From Schaalia odontolytica (GTDB lineage Bacteria; Actinomycetota; Actinomycetes; Actinomycetales; Actinomycetaceae), in NCBI RefSeq assembly GCF_002847525.1, contig NZ_PKKM01000012.1, forward strand, positions 1-64,000: a stretch of 64,000 nucleotides of DNA, written 5' to 3'. The position numbers and the translations under genes were made by a program. The notes under the pieces were generated by a model, which was given only the letters and a program-made list of their open reading frames with translations, was not told the origin of the DNA and searched no databases. Below are positions 48,501 to 57,698 of this stretch, piece by piece; position 1 is the stretch's first letter; each line of letters begins with the position of its first letter.

Positions 48501-48595
48501 TTACGGATAAAGCCGAGGATGCGCGACACCATGGTGCCCGACGCCATGAGCGCCGATGCTCTCAGGATCGATCGGCGAGGCGTGTTCGAGCTCAT
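45509..48595 (-). CDS. murJ: MurJ-type lipid II flippase with C-terminal extracytoplasmic domain
   Basis: 1028-aa protein. Residues about 1-560 form the 14-helix MurJ/MviN flippase ([36 protein letters not shown]). A long acidic Pro/Ala linker follows (about 560-810) with IPAPDEDP repeats. After a further TM helix (about 830-850), a discoidin-like domain (about 890-1028) contains [15 protein letters not shown]. In mycobacteria the corresponding linker region holds a pseudokinase that docks FhaA; no kinase motif is visible here. ATG 48595 overlaps the DUF6049 stop (ATGA). It translocates lipid II for peptidoglycan synthesis. Confidence 0.93.
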   Translation of the reverse strand: MSSNTPRRSILRASALMASGTMVSRILGFIRNAMLIAAVGATAGGVGAAFQTANTLPNTVFNLLASGIFDAVLVPQIVGAIKRRHDGDTYVNRLLTLAGTLLFLVTFVTMVLAPVLVMITAAGYTEDIRNLAILFALLCLPQLFFYGLYNLLGELLNAREIFGPYMWAPVVNNVVGIAGLGVFLAIWGGAPDGGIPAGDLTGAQFWVLAGSATLGVICQALCLLWPMRKAGVSFKPDFHFRGTSFGSMPRVAGWTFATLGVSQVGVLSTNNLAAMADGFIGRNGAQGGVVGILAYSTAFMIFMVPQSLITVSLTTAIFTRMAGAVADGDDRAVADSYHLGVRTITSLTLVAAAMLMAGSVPMMEIAMAAKGGDPEAVTGYALVLTSLMPGVASTGMVLMSQRVFFAYENVKPVFLMGIGPTIIQVIVGWSMYALTGARWWVVAAALGETACRLTQGIIAVVWVSRENSFVDRAGLLRSYVAYLGAAIVAGFVGFGVLWLMGIHTDISSTLGRMLLAGVKLSIVSAVTGLIYLIVLRFAAPRESAVMMRPLLTRLRVPGAVVNILAASSTPTTEPTAIMAGHTPDETEEPMAPTPERTGDEKKLPSFDEVVAASPIPAPPAPPAPSSDESLDVPPIPAPTDVPAFGPATQAPVENPLVAEAIAGPTVDAIADAQAIPAPDEDPIPAPDEDPIPAPNGTSMAESLAALGVEPVTDATDSAEVASASFPLAPPPPAPATNSYERDGEVNPADYPHPEPLADAPVTHQIPRVHAAVDSAIPAPPAEDPTEVMDSIPPIPAAPAQPAPASSEEEEAKPERSAKLIDPTRPALIFGVVLFLFGAIWGPWMATRPVTDLDLGQSLRNGVAAQESGEEPAPALTTTPPPAESVTPVISSVQVLSWNNDDGDHPDRAINMIDSNPSTSWSSRWFDNNQFRDETSVTIVVKLQQKATISSVTLTMDPATSGGEIVVRNVTDPSNPRGGTELATSALSPTTTIQLPTPVETDSIALQFRSMPKGQDGRNWAWISELTVQ

Positions 48596-51036
48596 GGGGT
48601 CTCCTTCGTCGTTGCTGTCTCTGTTTCGGTGGTGTCGTTCGCTCGGGCCGATGCCTCGTCGATGCCATCGGTGGCGGGCTCGGCCTCGGTGTCTGCTTGT
48701 GTCGTCTCCTGCGCGGATCCGTCGGAGGATGCCTGCGCCTTGCGCGCTGCTCTCTTGCGCAGTGATCGCCTGATGCCGACGAGGAAGAGCAGGCCGAAGA
48801 GGGAGGCGATGACCGCGGTGATCGCATCCTCCCACCCGGCGCGCATGCGCACGGTGACGGTACGGGAGTCATCGAGAACGGTGCCGTCCGGGGTCGTCAC
48901 CTTGTAGGTGACCTCGATGTCGCCGCTGCCGATCGCCCCGACGGGGACCTCGACGGTCGTGGCACCCTGCGCGGCCAGCGTCTGGGAGAGCGCGGGGGTG
49001 GCGCGCAGTCGTGGGTCGTCGGGAACGAGGGTGACGTCGACGCGCACCGGCCAGGGCAGGTTGTTGCGCACGAGGACCGGGAAGTTCGCGGACTTGTTGA
49101 TGAGGTTGACGGCCGAGGAGGGCTCGACGGTCACGGCTGAAAGCATGCCCGTGATCTGGGAGGTCATCGCCGTGGCCGAGTCGAGCTGCTCGGAGGGCGT
49201 CAGCTGCGCGGACAGAGCGGGCAGAATCCGGGGCGTGACCGAGTCGTACACGGCCTTGGGGTCATCGGTCGCGTTGGCGAGCGGCTCCAGCATGGTCAGG
49301 GACGAGGCCATGGCCGTGATCGCGGTGGACGTGTCGGCGTCGAGCGTGCCCGTGTCGACGGTCTGCCGGTCGACGTCGGTCGGTTCACTGGCGGCCATGT
49401 CCGTAAAGGACAGGGGTGAGACCCACCGCGGGGAGAAGAGGGCGTTGACCCGCTTGGTGAGTGACTCGTTGACAGTCGTTCCGCGCGCAGCCGCTGCGAA
49501 AATAGTGCGCGACGAGGAGGGACGCTCCCGCACGATGATCGCCGTGATCGCCGTCAGGGCCTGCTCGGCGTCGAGCTCATCACCGCCGGATGCGTTCCAC
49601 GACAGGATCGAGGCCAGGTCGGCCTGCTGGGCGATTGTGCGCGCCCCGGTTCCGTCGGTTGCCGTCTCGCCCGTCGAAGGGTTGACGTTCACGCGCGCGT
49701 ACGAGGTGAAGGTGACCTCTTCGGCGGGGGTGAGCGCCGAGGTTGGGGCGATCGTGATCTGGTCGGCAGAGGCGTAGTTCGACAGGAACGCCGTGCCAAA
49801 GGTCGTGTCTGCCGGCCATGCGACGTTGCGCAGGATTGTGGGACCCGTGTCGGGTGATGTCGTCGTGGTGCCGCTCTGTCCGGAGGCGCTCGCGGACGGC
49901 GAGGGGCTCGGCGTTTCTGTGGCGCTCGCGGACGGTGAGGGGCTCGGCGACGCGGTCGAGGGCGTGGGGGCCACCCATCCGGCCTCGCGCAGGGAGGAGG
50001 GGAAGCCCGCGATGGAGTCGGATGCGCGGTCCCAGAAGCCTGCGTTGCCCGACAGGGCGAGGGCGCCGAGGTCGGCGTCGCCCTCGGGCAGGGCAATGAG
50101 CTCGTTCGCGGCTCCCATGAGAGCGGACACGAAGGCCTCCGACTGCAGGTCGCGCGAGCGTTGCGCGGGGTCTGTCGCCGTGGGCGCGGGGGTCGGGGTG
50201 GGGGAGGAGGACGTGCTCGGTGCGGCCGTGGGTGTGCCGGACTGCCCGGATTCGGCGTCGGACTGATCTGACTGTCCGGATTCGGCGTCGGAGGTGTCGG
50301 AATCGGGTGTGGGGCTCGGCGAGGCCGTGGGCTGCGGTCCGCGCGGGATGAGTAGCGGGTCGACGGCGAGCGTGACGCCGGAGGAGGCCGCCAGGTTGAG
50401 GACCGCGGAGCGTTCGGCCTGGTCCTGGGTGGCGTTCGAGGAGGTCCAGGGAACTACGGCGCTTACGCGCGAGGCGGAGACCTGGGAGCCGGAGTCCCAT
50501 ACGAGGATTGAGCGGTCCTTGCCGGAGTACTCGCCAGAGTTGGCGGCCACGGTGACGACGCGTGGGCCCCACTCGGTCGCGTCGGTCAAGGGAAGGGAGG
50601 ACGTGGGGATACGAATCTCGAAGGAGACGGTGGCCCCGCGGGCAACGTCGGTGAGGGAGGAGGTCGCGGCGTGCGTGGCGTCCGGTTCGTCCTCGGTGAG
50701 CGCCGTCGTCAGTGCGGCCACCGAGATTGGCGTCTCGTTGGCGACGAACACCTGGAGGGAAATATTTGCGAGTGTCGTGGGTGAGTCGTTTCGGACAGTA
50801 CCGGAAACAATCACTTCGTTCTCACTGGTGATGATGCGTGGCGACAGTGAGTTGATCGAGATGACGAGGCCGGATGCCTCGGCCGCCGCGCCCATGACCG
50901 CGGGACGTGACGCGTCGGCCTGCGAGGTCACGGCGGGCAGCGGAGCGGCCCCGGCCTCGTTCAGACCGAGGCCGAAGGGAAGAGCCATCGCCGCGCACAG
51001 GACGCCAGCCGCGAGCGCGCGCCTAGTCACGGCCAT
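48592..51036 (-). CDS. DUF6049 family exported membrane protein
   Basis: 814-aa protein equivalent in position to M. tuberculosis Rv3909, between Nudix and MurJ. It has a signal peptide (RALAAGVLCAAMALPFGLGL) and an extracellular N-terminal beta domain. Two Ser/Thr/Pro/Gln low-complexity inserts (about 270-325 and 385-425, with PSPSPSASATE units) follow. The C-terminal region ends in one TM helix (AVIASLFGLLFLVGI) and a charged tail. Function unknown; conserved linkage with murJ suggests peptidoglycan work. ATG 51036 lies inside the nudix 3' end; longer in-frame starts give no signal peptide. Confidence 0.87.
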   Translation of the reverse strand: MAVTRRALAAGVLCAAMALPFGLGLNEAGAAPLPAVTSQADASRPAVMGAAAEASGLVISINSLSPRIITSENEVIVSGTVRNDSPTTLANISLQVFVANETPISVAALTTALTEDEPDATHAATSSLTDVARGATVSFEIRIPTSSLPLTDATEWGPRVVTVAANSGEYSGKDRSILVWDSGSQVSASRVSAVVPWTSSNATQDQAERSAVLNLAASSGVTLAVDPLLIPRGPQPTASPSPTPDSDTSDAESGQSDQSDAESGQSGTPTAAPSTSSSPTPTPAPTATDPAQRSRDLQSEAFVSALMGAANELIALPEGDADLGALALSGNAGFWDRASDSIAGFPSSLREAGWVAPTPSTASPSPSPSASATETPSPSPSASASGQSGTTTTSPDTGPTILRNVAWPADTTFGTAFLSNYASADQITIAPTSALTPAEEVTFTSYARVNVNPSTGETATDGTGARTIAQQADLASILSWNASGGDELDAEQALTAITAIIVRERPSSSRTIFAAAARGTTVNESLTKRVNALFSPRWVSPLSFTDMAASEPTDVDRQTVDTGTLDADTSTAITAMASSLTMLEPLANATDDPKAVYDSVTPRILPALSAQLTPSEQLDSATAMTSQITGMLSAVTVEPSSAVNLINKSANFPVLVRNNLPWPVRVDVTLVPDDPRLRATPALSQTLAAQGATTVEVPVGAIGSGDIEVTYKVTTPDGTVLDDSRTVTVRMRAGWEDAITAVIASLFGLLFLVGIRRSLRKRAARKAQASSDGSAQETTQADTEAEPATDGIDEASARANDTTETETATTKETP

Positions 51037-51556
51037 CCCGATACAACAGGTCAAGGGCGATGCGCACGATGCGACGCTCGTTGGGGTATGCCAGCTGGCG
51101 TGACACGTCGCGCAGCGGCACCCACGCGGCCTCCTCGGCCTCGTGATCCGGATCCCCGTCGACGGAGATCGTGCCGGACTCATACCCCATCAGGTAGTGG
51201 TGGACGACCTTGTGAACGCGGCGGTCGTTGCCGGAGAACCAGTAGTCGATCGATGCGAGGTGGCGGATGATGCGCCCGTGGATGCCGGTTTCTTCGGCGA
51301 CCTCGCGCAGCGCGGCCTGCTGGGGGGTCTCGGAACCCTCGAGGTGGCCCTTGGGCAGGCACCACTCGATGCGACCCGCTCGATTGCGTCGCGCGATCAA
51401 CGCCGCATAGGGAATTCCGTCACGCACGTCGACGACGATGCCGCCCGCGCTGGTTTCCGCGGAAATCGGCAGGTGAGAGCGGCCAGCGCGCACAGAAGCG
51501 GACCGACGCGGGGGTCGTGGCACCCCGCCTCGGCGGTCAACTGGACGTGCAGGCAT
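51023..51556 (-). CDS. Nudix hydrolase (MutT4-like)
   Basis: 177-aa Nudix enzyme. The Nudix box starts at GHLEGSE and ends REVAEETGI (about 69-91), with all catalytic Glu and the Arg present. The N-terminus of about 30 residues is Arg/Pro-rich and may be disordered. An earlier strand has AGGIVVDV. It is syntenic with mycobacterial mutT4, next to the CCA-adding enzyme gene and divergent from it. Substrate unknown. Confidence 0.92.
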   Translation of the reverse strand: MPARPVDRRGGVPRPPRRSASVRAGRSHLPISAETSAGGIVVDVRDGIPYAALIARRNRAGRIEWCLPKGHLEGSETPQQAALREVAEETGIHGRIIRHLASIDYWFSGNDRRVHKVVHHYLMGYESGTISVDGDPDHEAEEAAWVPLRDVSRQLAYPNERRIVRIALDLLYRDGRD

Positions 51557-51625
51557 GACTCCACTTTAGCCGGTGCGCGGCCCCCGGTAGTCGGCCAGGG
51601 CGCTTTCCTGGCATGCTTAAGGGCG

Positions 51626-53233
51626 ATGAGTACCCAGTCAACTTCCCCGAATAACGGCCCCGTGACCGCGCAAAACGCCGGAACGACGGACATTCCTACC
51701 CTCATGGCGAACGCCACGAGGACCTTTGCGGCGCTCCCGCCCGCGATTATGGAACTCGGCACGATTTTTCACGAGGCCGGGGAGGAGCTCGCGCTCGTCG
51801 GCGGGCCCGTGCGCGACGCGTTCCTGGGAGTGACTCCGCACGACTTCGATATGACGACCTCCGCGCGCCCCGAGCGCACCGAGGAGCTCCTGGCGAAGTG
51901 GGGCAACGCGACCTGGGACATCGGCAAGGAGTTCGGCACGATCGGCGGTCGCCGCGGCGACCTGGTCGTCGAGGTGACGACCTACCGCACCGATGAGTAT
52001 GAGATCGGCTCGCGCAAGCCCGAGGTGACCTTCGGCGACACGCTCGAGGGTGACCTGACGCGGCGCGACTTCACGGTCAACGCGATGGCGATGCGCCTGC
52101 CGCAGATGGCCCTCGTCGACCCGTGCGGCGGCCTCGCTGACCTCGCGGACGGCAACCTGCGAACCCCCGTGTCCGCCGAGCAGTCCTTCGACGACGACCC
52201 GCTGCGCATCATGCGCGCGGCGCGTTTCTCCGCGCAGCTGGGCCTCGACGTCGACATGGACGTCATGAACGCGATGGAGACCATGGCCTCGCGCCTGGAG
52301 ATCGTCTCCGCAGAGCGCATCCGCGCCGAGCTCGAGCGCCTCATCATCTCGCCCTATCCGCGCCGCGGCATCGAGCTGATGGTGCACACGGGCGTCGCCG
52401 ACATCGTCCTGCCCGAGGTCGCCGGCCTCGTCTCCACGGTGGACGAGCACAAGCGCCACAAGGACGTCTACGAGCACACCCTCACCGTCGTCGAGCAGGC
52501 GATGGACCTGGAGACCGGCCCGGACGGTCCCGTGCCCGCCCCTGACTTCATCCTGCGTTTCGCCGCCCTCATGCACGACGTCGGCAAGCCGGCGACCCGC
52601 CGCTTCGAGCCCAACGGCACCGTGTCCTTCCACCACCACGAGATCGTGGGCGCGAAGATGACGCGCAAGCGCATGAAGGCCCTGCACTTCGACAAGGCGA
52701 CGATCGAGGCCGTCACCACCCTGGTCGCGCTGCACCTGCGCTTCCACGGCTACGGCGAGGCCGCCTGGTCCGACTCTGCAGTGCGCCGCTACGTGGCCGA
52801 CGCGGGCGACCTCCTCGAACGCCTCCACCGCCTCACGCGCGCGGACTGCACGACCCGCAACCGCCGTAAGGCCAACTACCTGTCCGCCGCCTACGACGAT
52901 CTCGAGGCGCGCATCGCCGCCCTGCGCGAGCAGGAGGAGTTGGACGCGATCCGCCCCGACCTCGACGGCGACCAGATCATGGAGATCCTCGGGCTGCGCC
53001 CCTCGCGCGCCGTGAAGATCGCCCGCGACTACCTGCTCGAGCTGCGCATGGAGCGCGGGCCGCTGGGCGAGGAGGCTGCCCGTCAGGCGCTTCTCGACTG
53101 GTGGGCATCGGACGACGTGCGCGCCCTCGCCGAGGAGTACCAGGCCCAGCAGGCCCACTGGGAGGCCAAGGTCGCGGAAAAGAAGGCCCGCAAGGCCGCC
53201 GCGAAGGCCGCCCGCGAGGTCCAGGGGCAGTGA
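51626..53233 (+). CDS. CCA tRNA nucleotidyltransferase / polyA polymerase family
   Basis: 535-aa class II nucleotidyltransferase that builds or repairs the tRNA 3' CCA. The catalytic GGPVRDAFLG and DFDMTTSA (DxD) motifs are at about 58-78, RRDFTVNAMAMR at about 148 and EDPLRIMRAARF-like DDDPLRIMRAARFSAQLGLD at about 190. A C-terminal HD domain contains FAALMHDVGKP (about 312) and HHHE. A Lys/Ala-rich coiled tail (about 500-535) follows. ATG 51626 is chosen. tRNA-Ala in this window lacks encoded CCA, so this activity is required. The symbol pcnA/cca varies. Confidence 0.94.
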   Translation: MSTQSTSPNNGPVTAQNAGTTDIPTLMANATRTFAALPPAIMELGTIFHEAGEELALVGGPVRDAFLGVTPHDFDMTTSARPERTEELLAKWGNATWDIGKEFGTIGGRRGDLVVEVTTYRTDEYEIGSRKPEVTFGDTLEGDLTRRDFTVNAMAMRLPQMALVDPCGGLADLADGNLRTPVSAEQSFDDDPLRIMRAARFSAQLGLDVDMDVMNAMETMASRLEIVSAERIRAELERLIISPYPRRGIELMVHTGVADIVLPEVAGLVSTVDEHKRHKDVYEHTLTVVEQAMDLETGPDGPVPAPDFILRFAALMHDVGKPATRRFEPNGTVSFHHHEIVGAKMTRKRMKALHFDKATIEAVTTLVALHLRFHGYGEAAWSDSAVRRYVADAGDLLERLHRLTRADCTTRNRRKANYLSAAYDDLEARIAALREQEELDAIRPDLDGDQIMEILGLRPSRAVKIARDYLLELRMERGPLGEEAARQALLDWWASDDVRALAEEYQAQQAHWEAKVAEKKARKAAAKAAREVQGQ

Positions 53234-53336
53234 GACGGGGCGCGGGGCGACAATCGTCACGCCCGCGCATGGTGCACCCCCGCTCATGCCGCCGTACTCT
53301 GGGAATAATTCAACTTTTTGTTAGGAGAGTTATCGC

Positions 53337-54803
53337 ATGAGCACGTTCACCCCCGAGAAGGCATCGGCCGACATCGGCGTGTACGGCCTGGGAGTCATGG
53401 GCGCAAACCTCGCCCGCAACCTGGCCCGCAACGGCTACGCGACCGCCGTCTTCAACAGGACCCCGGCTCGCACCGAGAAGCTCATGGCGGAGCACGGCGA
53501 CGAAGCAACCTTCGTTCCCGCGTCCACGCTGGAAGACTTCATCGCATCCCTGCGCGCACCCCGCGTCGCCATCATGATGGTCCAGGCCGGCCCTTCGACG
53601 GACGCCGTCATGGAGCAGCTCGCCGACCTCATGGACGAGGGCGACATCATCGTCGACTGCGGTAACTCCCTGTTCACCGACACGATCCGCCGCGAGAAGT
53701 GGGCCGCCGAGCGCGGCCTGCACTTCGTGGGCGCGGGCGTCTCCGGCGGCGAGGAGGGCGCCCTGTGGGGTCCCTCCATCATGCCCGGCGGCACCCCGGC
53801 CTCGTACGACCGCCTCGGCCCTATGTTCGAGTCCATCGCCGCCACCTACGACGGCGTCCCCTGCTGCACGTACATCGGCGCGAACGGTGCCGGCCACTTC
53901 GTGAAGATGGTGCACAACGGCATCGAGTACGCCGACATGCAGGTCATCGCCGAGGCCTACACCCTCCTGCGTGAGGGCCTGGGCGCCACCCCAGCCGAGA
54001 TCGCGGACATCTTCGCCGCTTGGAACGAGGGCGAGCTCAACTCCTACCTCATGGAGATCACCGCCGAGGTCCTGCGCCAGGTGGACGCCGAGACCGGCAA
54101 GCCCCTCGTCGACCTCATCGTGGACGCCGCCTCGCAGAAGGGCACCGGCAAGTGGACGGTCCAGACCGCCCTCGACCTGGCCGTCCCCGTCACCGCGATC
54201 GGCGAGGCGACCTTCGCGCGCGGCGCGTCCTCCGAGCCCGCCCAGCGCGCGGCCGGCCAGGCGCTCGCGGGAAACGCCAGTTCCCTCGTCATCGAGTCGG
54301 ACGAGGCCCGGGCCGCGTTCATCGAGGACGTGCGCCAGGCGCTGTTCGCCTCCAAGATCGTCGCCTACTCGCAGGGCTTCGACGAGATCGAGGCCGGCGC
54401 GAAGGAATACGAGTGGGGCATCGACAAGGGCGCCCTGGCTCGCATCTGGCGCGCGGGCTGCATTATCCGCGCGGCCTTCCTCGACGACATTACCCGCGCC
54501 TACGAGGCCGACCCCGACCTGCCGCTGCTGCTGGCCGCCGAGCCGTTCGCGACGCGCTTCCAGGAGTGCACGCCCGCGCTGCGTCGCGTCGTGGCCCAGG
54601 CGGCCCTCGCCGGCGTTCCGATTCCGGTGTTCGCCTCGTCCCTGGCCTACTTTGACCAGATCCGCGCGACGCGCCTGCCGGCGGCCCTCATCCAGGGTCA
54701 GCGTGACTTCTTCGGCTCCCACACCTACCACCGGGTAGACAAGGAGGGTGTCTTCCACACCCTGTGGGCTGTCGATGGTCGTCCCGAGGAGCAGTGGTCC
54801 TGA
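53337..54803 (+). CDS. gnd: 6-phosphogluconate dehydrogenase (decarboxylating, NADP)
   Basis: 488-aa enzyme of the oxidative pentose-phosphate pathway that converts 6-phosphogluconate to ribulose 5-phosphate, CO2 and NADPH. The Rossmann motif is GLGVMGANLARN (about 17). The substrate motifs are GAGVSGGEEGALWGPSIMPG (about 130) and catalytic-Lys GHFVKMVHNGIEY (about 182). The C-terminal all-helical domain has the length of the long (about 470-aa) class. GAGAG precedes ATG 53337. It is a stand-alone gene with its own terminator. Confidence 0.96.
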   Translation: MSTFTPEKASADIGVYGLGVMGANLARNLARNGYATAVFNRTPARTEKLMAEHGDEATFVPASTLEDFIASLRAPRVAIMMVQAGPSTDAVMEQLADLMDEGDIIVDCGNSLFTDTIRREKWAAERGLHFVGAGVSGGEEGALWGPSIMPGGTPASYDRLGPMFESIAATYDGVPCCTYIGANGAGHFVKMVHNGIEYADMQVIAEAYTLLREGLGATPAEIADIFAAWNEGELNSYLMEITAEVLRQVDAETGKPLVDLIVDAASQKGTGKWTVQTALDLAVPVTAIGEATFARGASSEPAQRAAGQALAGNASSLVIESDEARAAFIEDVRQALFASKIVAYSQGFDEIEAGAKEYEWGIDKGALARIWRAGCIIRAAFLDDITRAYEADPDLPLLLAAEPFATRFQECTPALRRVVAQAALAGVPIPVFASSLAYFDQIRATRLPAALIQGQRDFFGSHTYHRVDKEGVFHTLWAVDGRPEEQWS

Positions 54804-54831
54804 TCTGAGACTGCGGCGGAAGCTGCACGAG

Positions 54832-54859
54832 GGGGTGGGTGCGTGGCACCCACCCCTTT
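54832..54859 (+). terminator. intrinsic terminator after gnd
   Basis: GGGGTGGGTGC-gtg-GCACCCACCCC followed by TTT. Confidence 0.88.
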
Positions 54860-54940
54860 GTGTTGCAGCCCATACTTTGGGGTTCTTTCAGGAAACCCGG
54901 TTAATCTAGGGGTACACCAATCCGCTGAAAGGGCGAATAC

Positions 54941-57289
54941 GTGGCTACTAACAACGGACAGTCTGACTGGAACGACATCATCGAGCCTGGCGGCTCCGGC
55001 ACGTCAGGGCGGGACTCGCTGCCCTCGCGGCGCGCGGTGCGCGCCGCGGCCGGATCGCATGCATCGCGGAAGGCTGCCAAGGCATCGTCGGCCGGAAAGA
55101 AGGGCCCCGCGAAGAAGAGGTTCCGGTGGGCCAAGCGCATCGGCTTCGGAATTCTGACCATCTTCCTGGGTGCTTTTATCGCCGGTATGGCCGTGTTCCT
55201 CTACCTTTACAACACGCTGACCGTGCCCGCGCCGGATGACCTGGCGCTCGCGCAGAAGACCACCGTCTACTACGCCGACGGCACGACCGAGATGGGCACG
55301 CTGGGCGACATCAACCGTCAGATCATCGATACGACGACGTTGCCCGACTACGTGTCGAAGACGATCGTGGCTTCCGAGGACCGCACGTTCTACACGAACT
55401 CGGGTGTTGACCTGAAGGGCATCTTCCGCGCCCTCGTGAACAACCTGCGCGGCGGTGCTCGCCAGGGTGGCTCGACGCTGACCCAGCAGTACGTGGAGCG
55501 CTACTACATCGGCGAGACCACGTCCTACACGGGCAAGCTCAAGGAAGCCGTCCTGGCGATCAAGATCAACCGTGAGAAGTCCAAGGACGAGGTTATCGGT
55601 GCCTACATGAACACGATCTACTTTGGTCGTGGCGCCTACGGCATCGACGCTGCCGCCCAGGCCTACTTCGGGCACGGCGCCAATCAGCTGACGCTGTCCG
55701 AGTCGGCCCTCCTCGCCGCCGTCATCCCCGCGCCTTCCGCGTGGGACCCCGCCGTCAACCCCGATAAGGCGAAGGAGCGCTGGGAGCGCGACCTGAACCT
55801 CATGGTCGAGGACGGGTGGATCACGCAGGCCGAGAAGGACGCCGCGGTCTTCCCCGAGACGATCGACCCCGACACGCTCAACAGCGCGTCGATGACCGGA
55901 ACGACCGGCTACCTGATGGCTCAGGTGAAGTCGGAGTTGCTCGCCTCCGGCCAGTTCGACGAGGACAAGATCAGCCAGGGTGGTCTGCGCATTACCTCGA
56001 CGATTGTCAAGGAACACCAGGACCAGGCCGTCGCGGCCGCTGAGGGCATGAATGAGGTCGAGGGCTGGGATCCGACGCACCAGCACGTCGCCCTGTCCTC
56101 CATGGATCCGGCCACTGGCGAGATCCTCGCCGAGTACGCGGGCGCGGATTACGAGAAGCGCCAGCAGAACGCTGTCACGCAGGATATCGCGATGGCCGGC
56201 TCGTCCTTCAAGCCCTTCGCCCTGCTGGCGAACGCGCGCCTGGGTGGCACGGTCTACGACACGTACTCGGGCAAGTCCCCGCAGTATTTCCGAGGCATGG
56301 GCACCCCCGTCTACAACGACGGCGGCTACTCCTTCGGTAACGTCACCCTCGTGAAGGCGACCGCCTACTCGATGAACACGGTGTTTGTGGGCCTCAACGA
56401 CGATGTCGAGCCGGAGAACACGCTCAAGGCCGCCATCGACGCGGGTATCCCCGAGGATACGGTCGGCCTGAACGATGAGCTCCTCAACGTCCTGGGCCCC
56501 TCCTCGCCGCACAACATCGACCTGACGACCGCCTACTCGACGATCGCGAACGGTGGCGAGCGCGTCACCGCCCACATCGTCAAGAAGGTCGAAGACTCGA
56601 ATAACAAGCTGCTCTACAGCGGCGACGTGGCTCCTAAGCGCGTCTTCGAGGTCGAGGAAGTCTCCTCGATCATGCCGGCCCTCGAGGCCGTCACGACGGG
56701 CGAGGGTACGGCCAACCGCGTGGATGCCTCGATCGCGCGACTGACGACAGCCGGCAAGACCGGTACCTCCTCGGACCAGCTTTCTGCGCAGTTCGTGGGC
56801 TTCGTGCCCGGCATGGTCACCGCCGTGTCGATGTACCAGTCCGACGACGCGGGCAACTCCGTGCCTCTCGACGACATCGGCGGACTTGGACAGTTCCACG
56901 GCGGCGACTGGCCGGTCGACGTGTGGATCGACTACATGAAGCCGGCAACCGCGAACCTCCCGGGCGACGACTTCCCGTGGAAGGTCGAGTCTAACCGCAA
57001 GGTGCACAATAACGCGCCCACGCCCGCGCCGAGCGCGACCACCGAGGCCCCGCAGTCCGCTGCCGAGCCCACCGAGACACCTACCCCCACCGAGACGCCC
57101 TCCGCCGAACCCACCGAGAATTCTCAGAATGGTGGCAACGGTTCCAATAACGGGAACAACGGCAACGGGAACGGTGGCAACGGTTCCAACAACGGGAACA
57201 ACGGCAACGGTTCCAACAACGGCAATGGCGGGAACAATAACGGCGGCAACAACAATGGCGGCAACAACAATGGCGGTCGAAGAAACTAG
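54941..57289 (+). CDS. class A penicillin-binding protein (transglycosylase/transpeptidase)
   Basis: 782-aa bifunctional peptidoglycan synthase. A basic cytoplasmic tail (about 1-65) and TM helix (about 67-92) precede the GT51 domain, with VASEDRTFYTNSGVD (about 147), GGSTLTQQ (about 178) and IKINREKSKDEV. The transpeptidase has SSFK (Ser nucleophile, about 424), SMN (about 477) and KTGT (about 606). Then comes a Pro/Thr/Glu linker and an extreme Asn/Gly tail (about 730-782). The GTG start at 54941 lacks a textbook RBS. It makes wall cross-links with lipid II supplied by MurJ. Confidence 0.95.
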   Translation: MATNNGQSDWNDIIEPGGSGTSGRDSLPSRRAVRAAAGSHASRKAAKASSAGKKGPAKKRFRWAKRIGFGILTIFLGAFIAGMAVFLYLYNTLTVPAPDDLALAQKTTVYYADGTTEMGTLGDINRQIIDTTTLPDYVSKTIVASEDRTFYTNSGVDLKGIFRALVNNLRGGARQGGSTLTQQYVERYYIGETTSYTGKLKEAVLAIKINREKSKDEVIGAYMNTIYFGRGAYGIDAAAQAYFGHGANQLTLSESALLAAVIPAPSAWDPAVNPDKAKERWERDLNLMVEDGWITQAEKDAAVFPETIDPDTLNSASMTGTTGYLMAQVKSELLASGQFDEDKISQGGLRITSTIVKEHQDQAVAAAEGMNEVEGWDPTHQHVALSSMDPATGEILAEYAGADYEKRQQNAVTQDIAMAGSSFKPFALLANARLGGTVYDTYSGKSPQYFRGMGTPVYNDGGYSFGNVTLVKATAYSMNTVFVGLNDDVEPENTLKAAIDAGIPEDTVGLNDELLNVLGPSSPHNIDLTTAYSTIANGGERVTAHIVKKVEDSNNKLLYSGDVAPKRVFEVEEVSSIMPALEAVTTGEGTANRVDASIARLTTAGKTGTSSDQLSAQFVGFVPGMVTAVSMYQSDDAGNSVPLDDIGGLGQFHGGDWPVDVWIDYMKPATANLPGDDFPWKVESNRKVHNNAPTPAPSATTEAPQSAAEPTETPTPTETPSAEPTENSQNGGNGSNNGNNGNGNGGNGSNNGNNGNGSNNGNGGNNNGGNNNGGNNNGGRRN

Positions 57290-57309
57290 CCGCGCGTCCT
57301 AGCGCCGAG

Positions 57310-57344
57310 CTGCGGGCCCCGAGGAGCATCCTCGGGGCCCGCAG
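57310..57344 (+). terminator. intrinsic terminator after the PBP gene
   Basis: Perfect 16-bp stem (57310-57325 / 57329-57344), loop GCA; no T-run. Confidence 0.75.
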
Positions 57345-57372
57345 TGCGTTCACTGCGGGAGTATGCGTATGC

Positions 57373-57526
57373 GGATAGGAAACGACGATGCGGATAGGTT
57401 ACGAACATCTGGATAGGTTACGAACATCTGGATAGGTTACGAACATCTGGATAGGTTAATAACCTATCCACAAGCGAATAACCTATCCGGATGCGCACAA
57501 CCTATCCGGATGCGCACAACCTATCC
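57373..57526. repeat. symmetric array of nine GGATAGG boxes with 19-bp period
   Basis: GGATAGG starts at 57373, 57392, 57411, 57430 and 57449; CCTATCC starts at 57463, 57482, 57501 and 57520. Both arms keep an exact 19-bp period. Three units are identical GGATAGGTTACGAACATCT. The centre is a 21-bp perfect palindrome (57449-57469). Spacers differ between arms, so only boxes and phasing are conserved. It lies between two terminators in the gap between convergent PBP and rplI genes. The remaining DNA to 57632 shows no gene. Confidence 0.92.
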
Positions 57527-57632
57527 GCGTGTGAGCGTCTGCGCTCCCACCATGTGCCCTCCGTTGCCGCGCTCCTGAGGGGACAAGCAGTGACGTGTCG
57601 TAGACGAACGTCAGATCTTGCATGCACAGCAA

Positions 57633-57672
57633 AAGGGGTGGCCCCCGCTCGAATGAGCGGGGGCCACCCCTT
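57633..57672 (-). terminator. intrinsic terminator of the rpsF-ssb-rpsR-rplI operon
   Basis: 18-bp perfect stem (57633-57650 / 57655-57672). On the minus strand it runs into TTTTGC. Confidence 0.88.
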
Positions 57673-57698
57673 CAGCATTCAACCGATGCGTGAAGCCT

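Noticed and set aside
57373..57526. CRISPR array
   Set aside because: Boxes are only 7 bp, the period is 19 bp, spacers are repeated, and half of the array is inverted; no cas genes are near.
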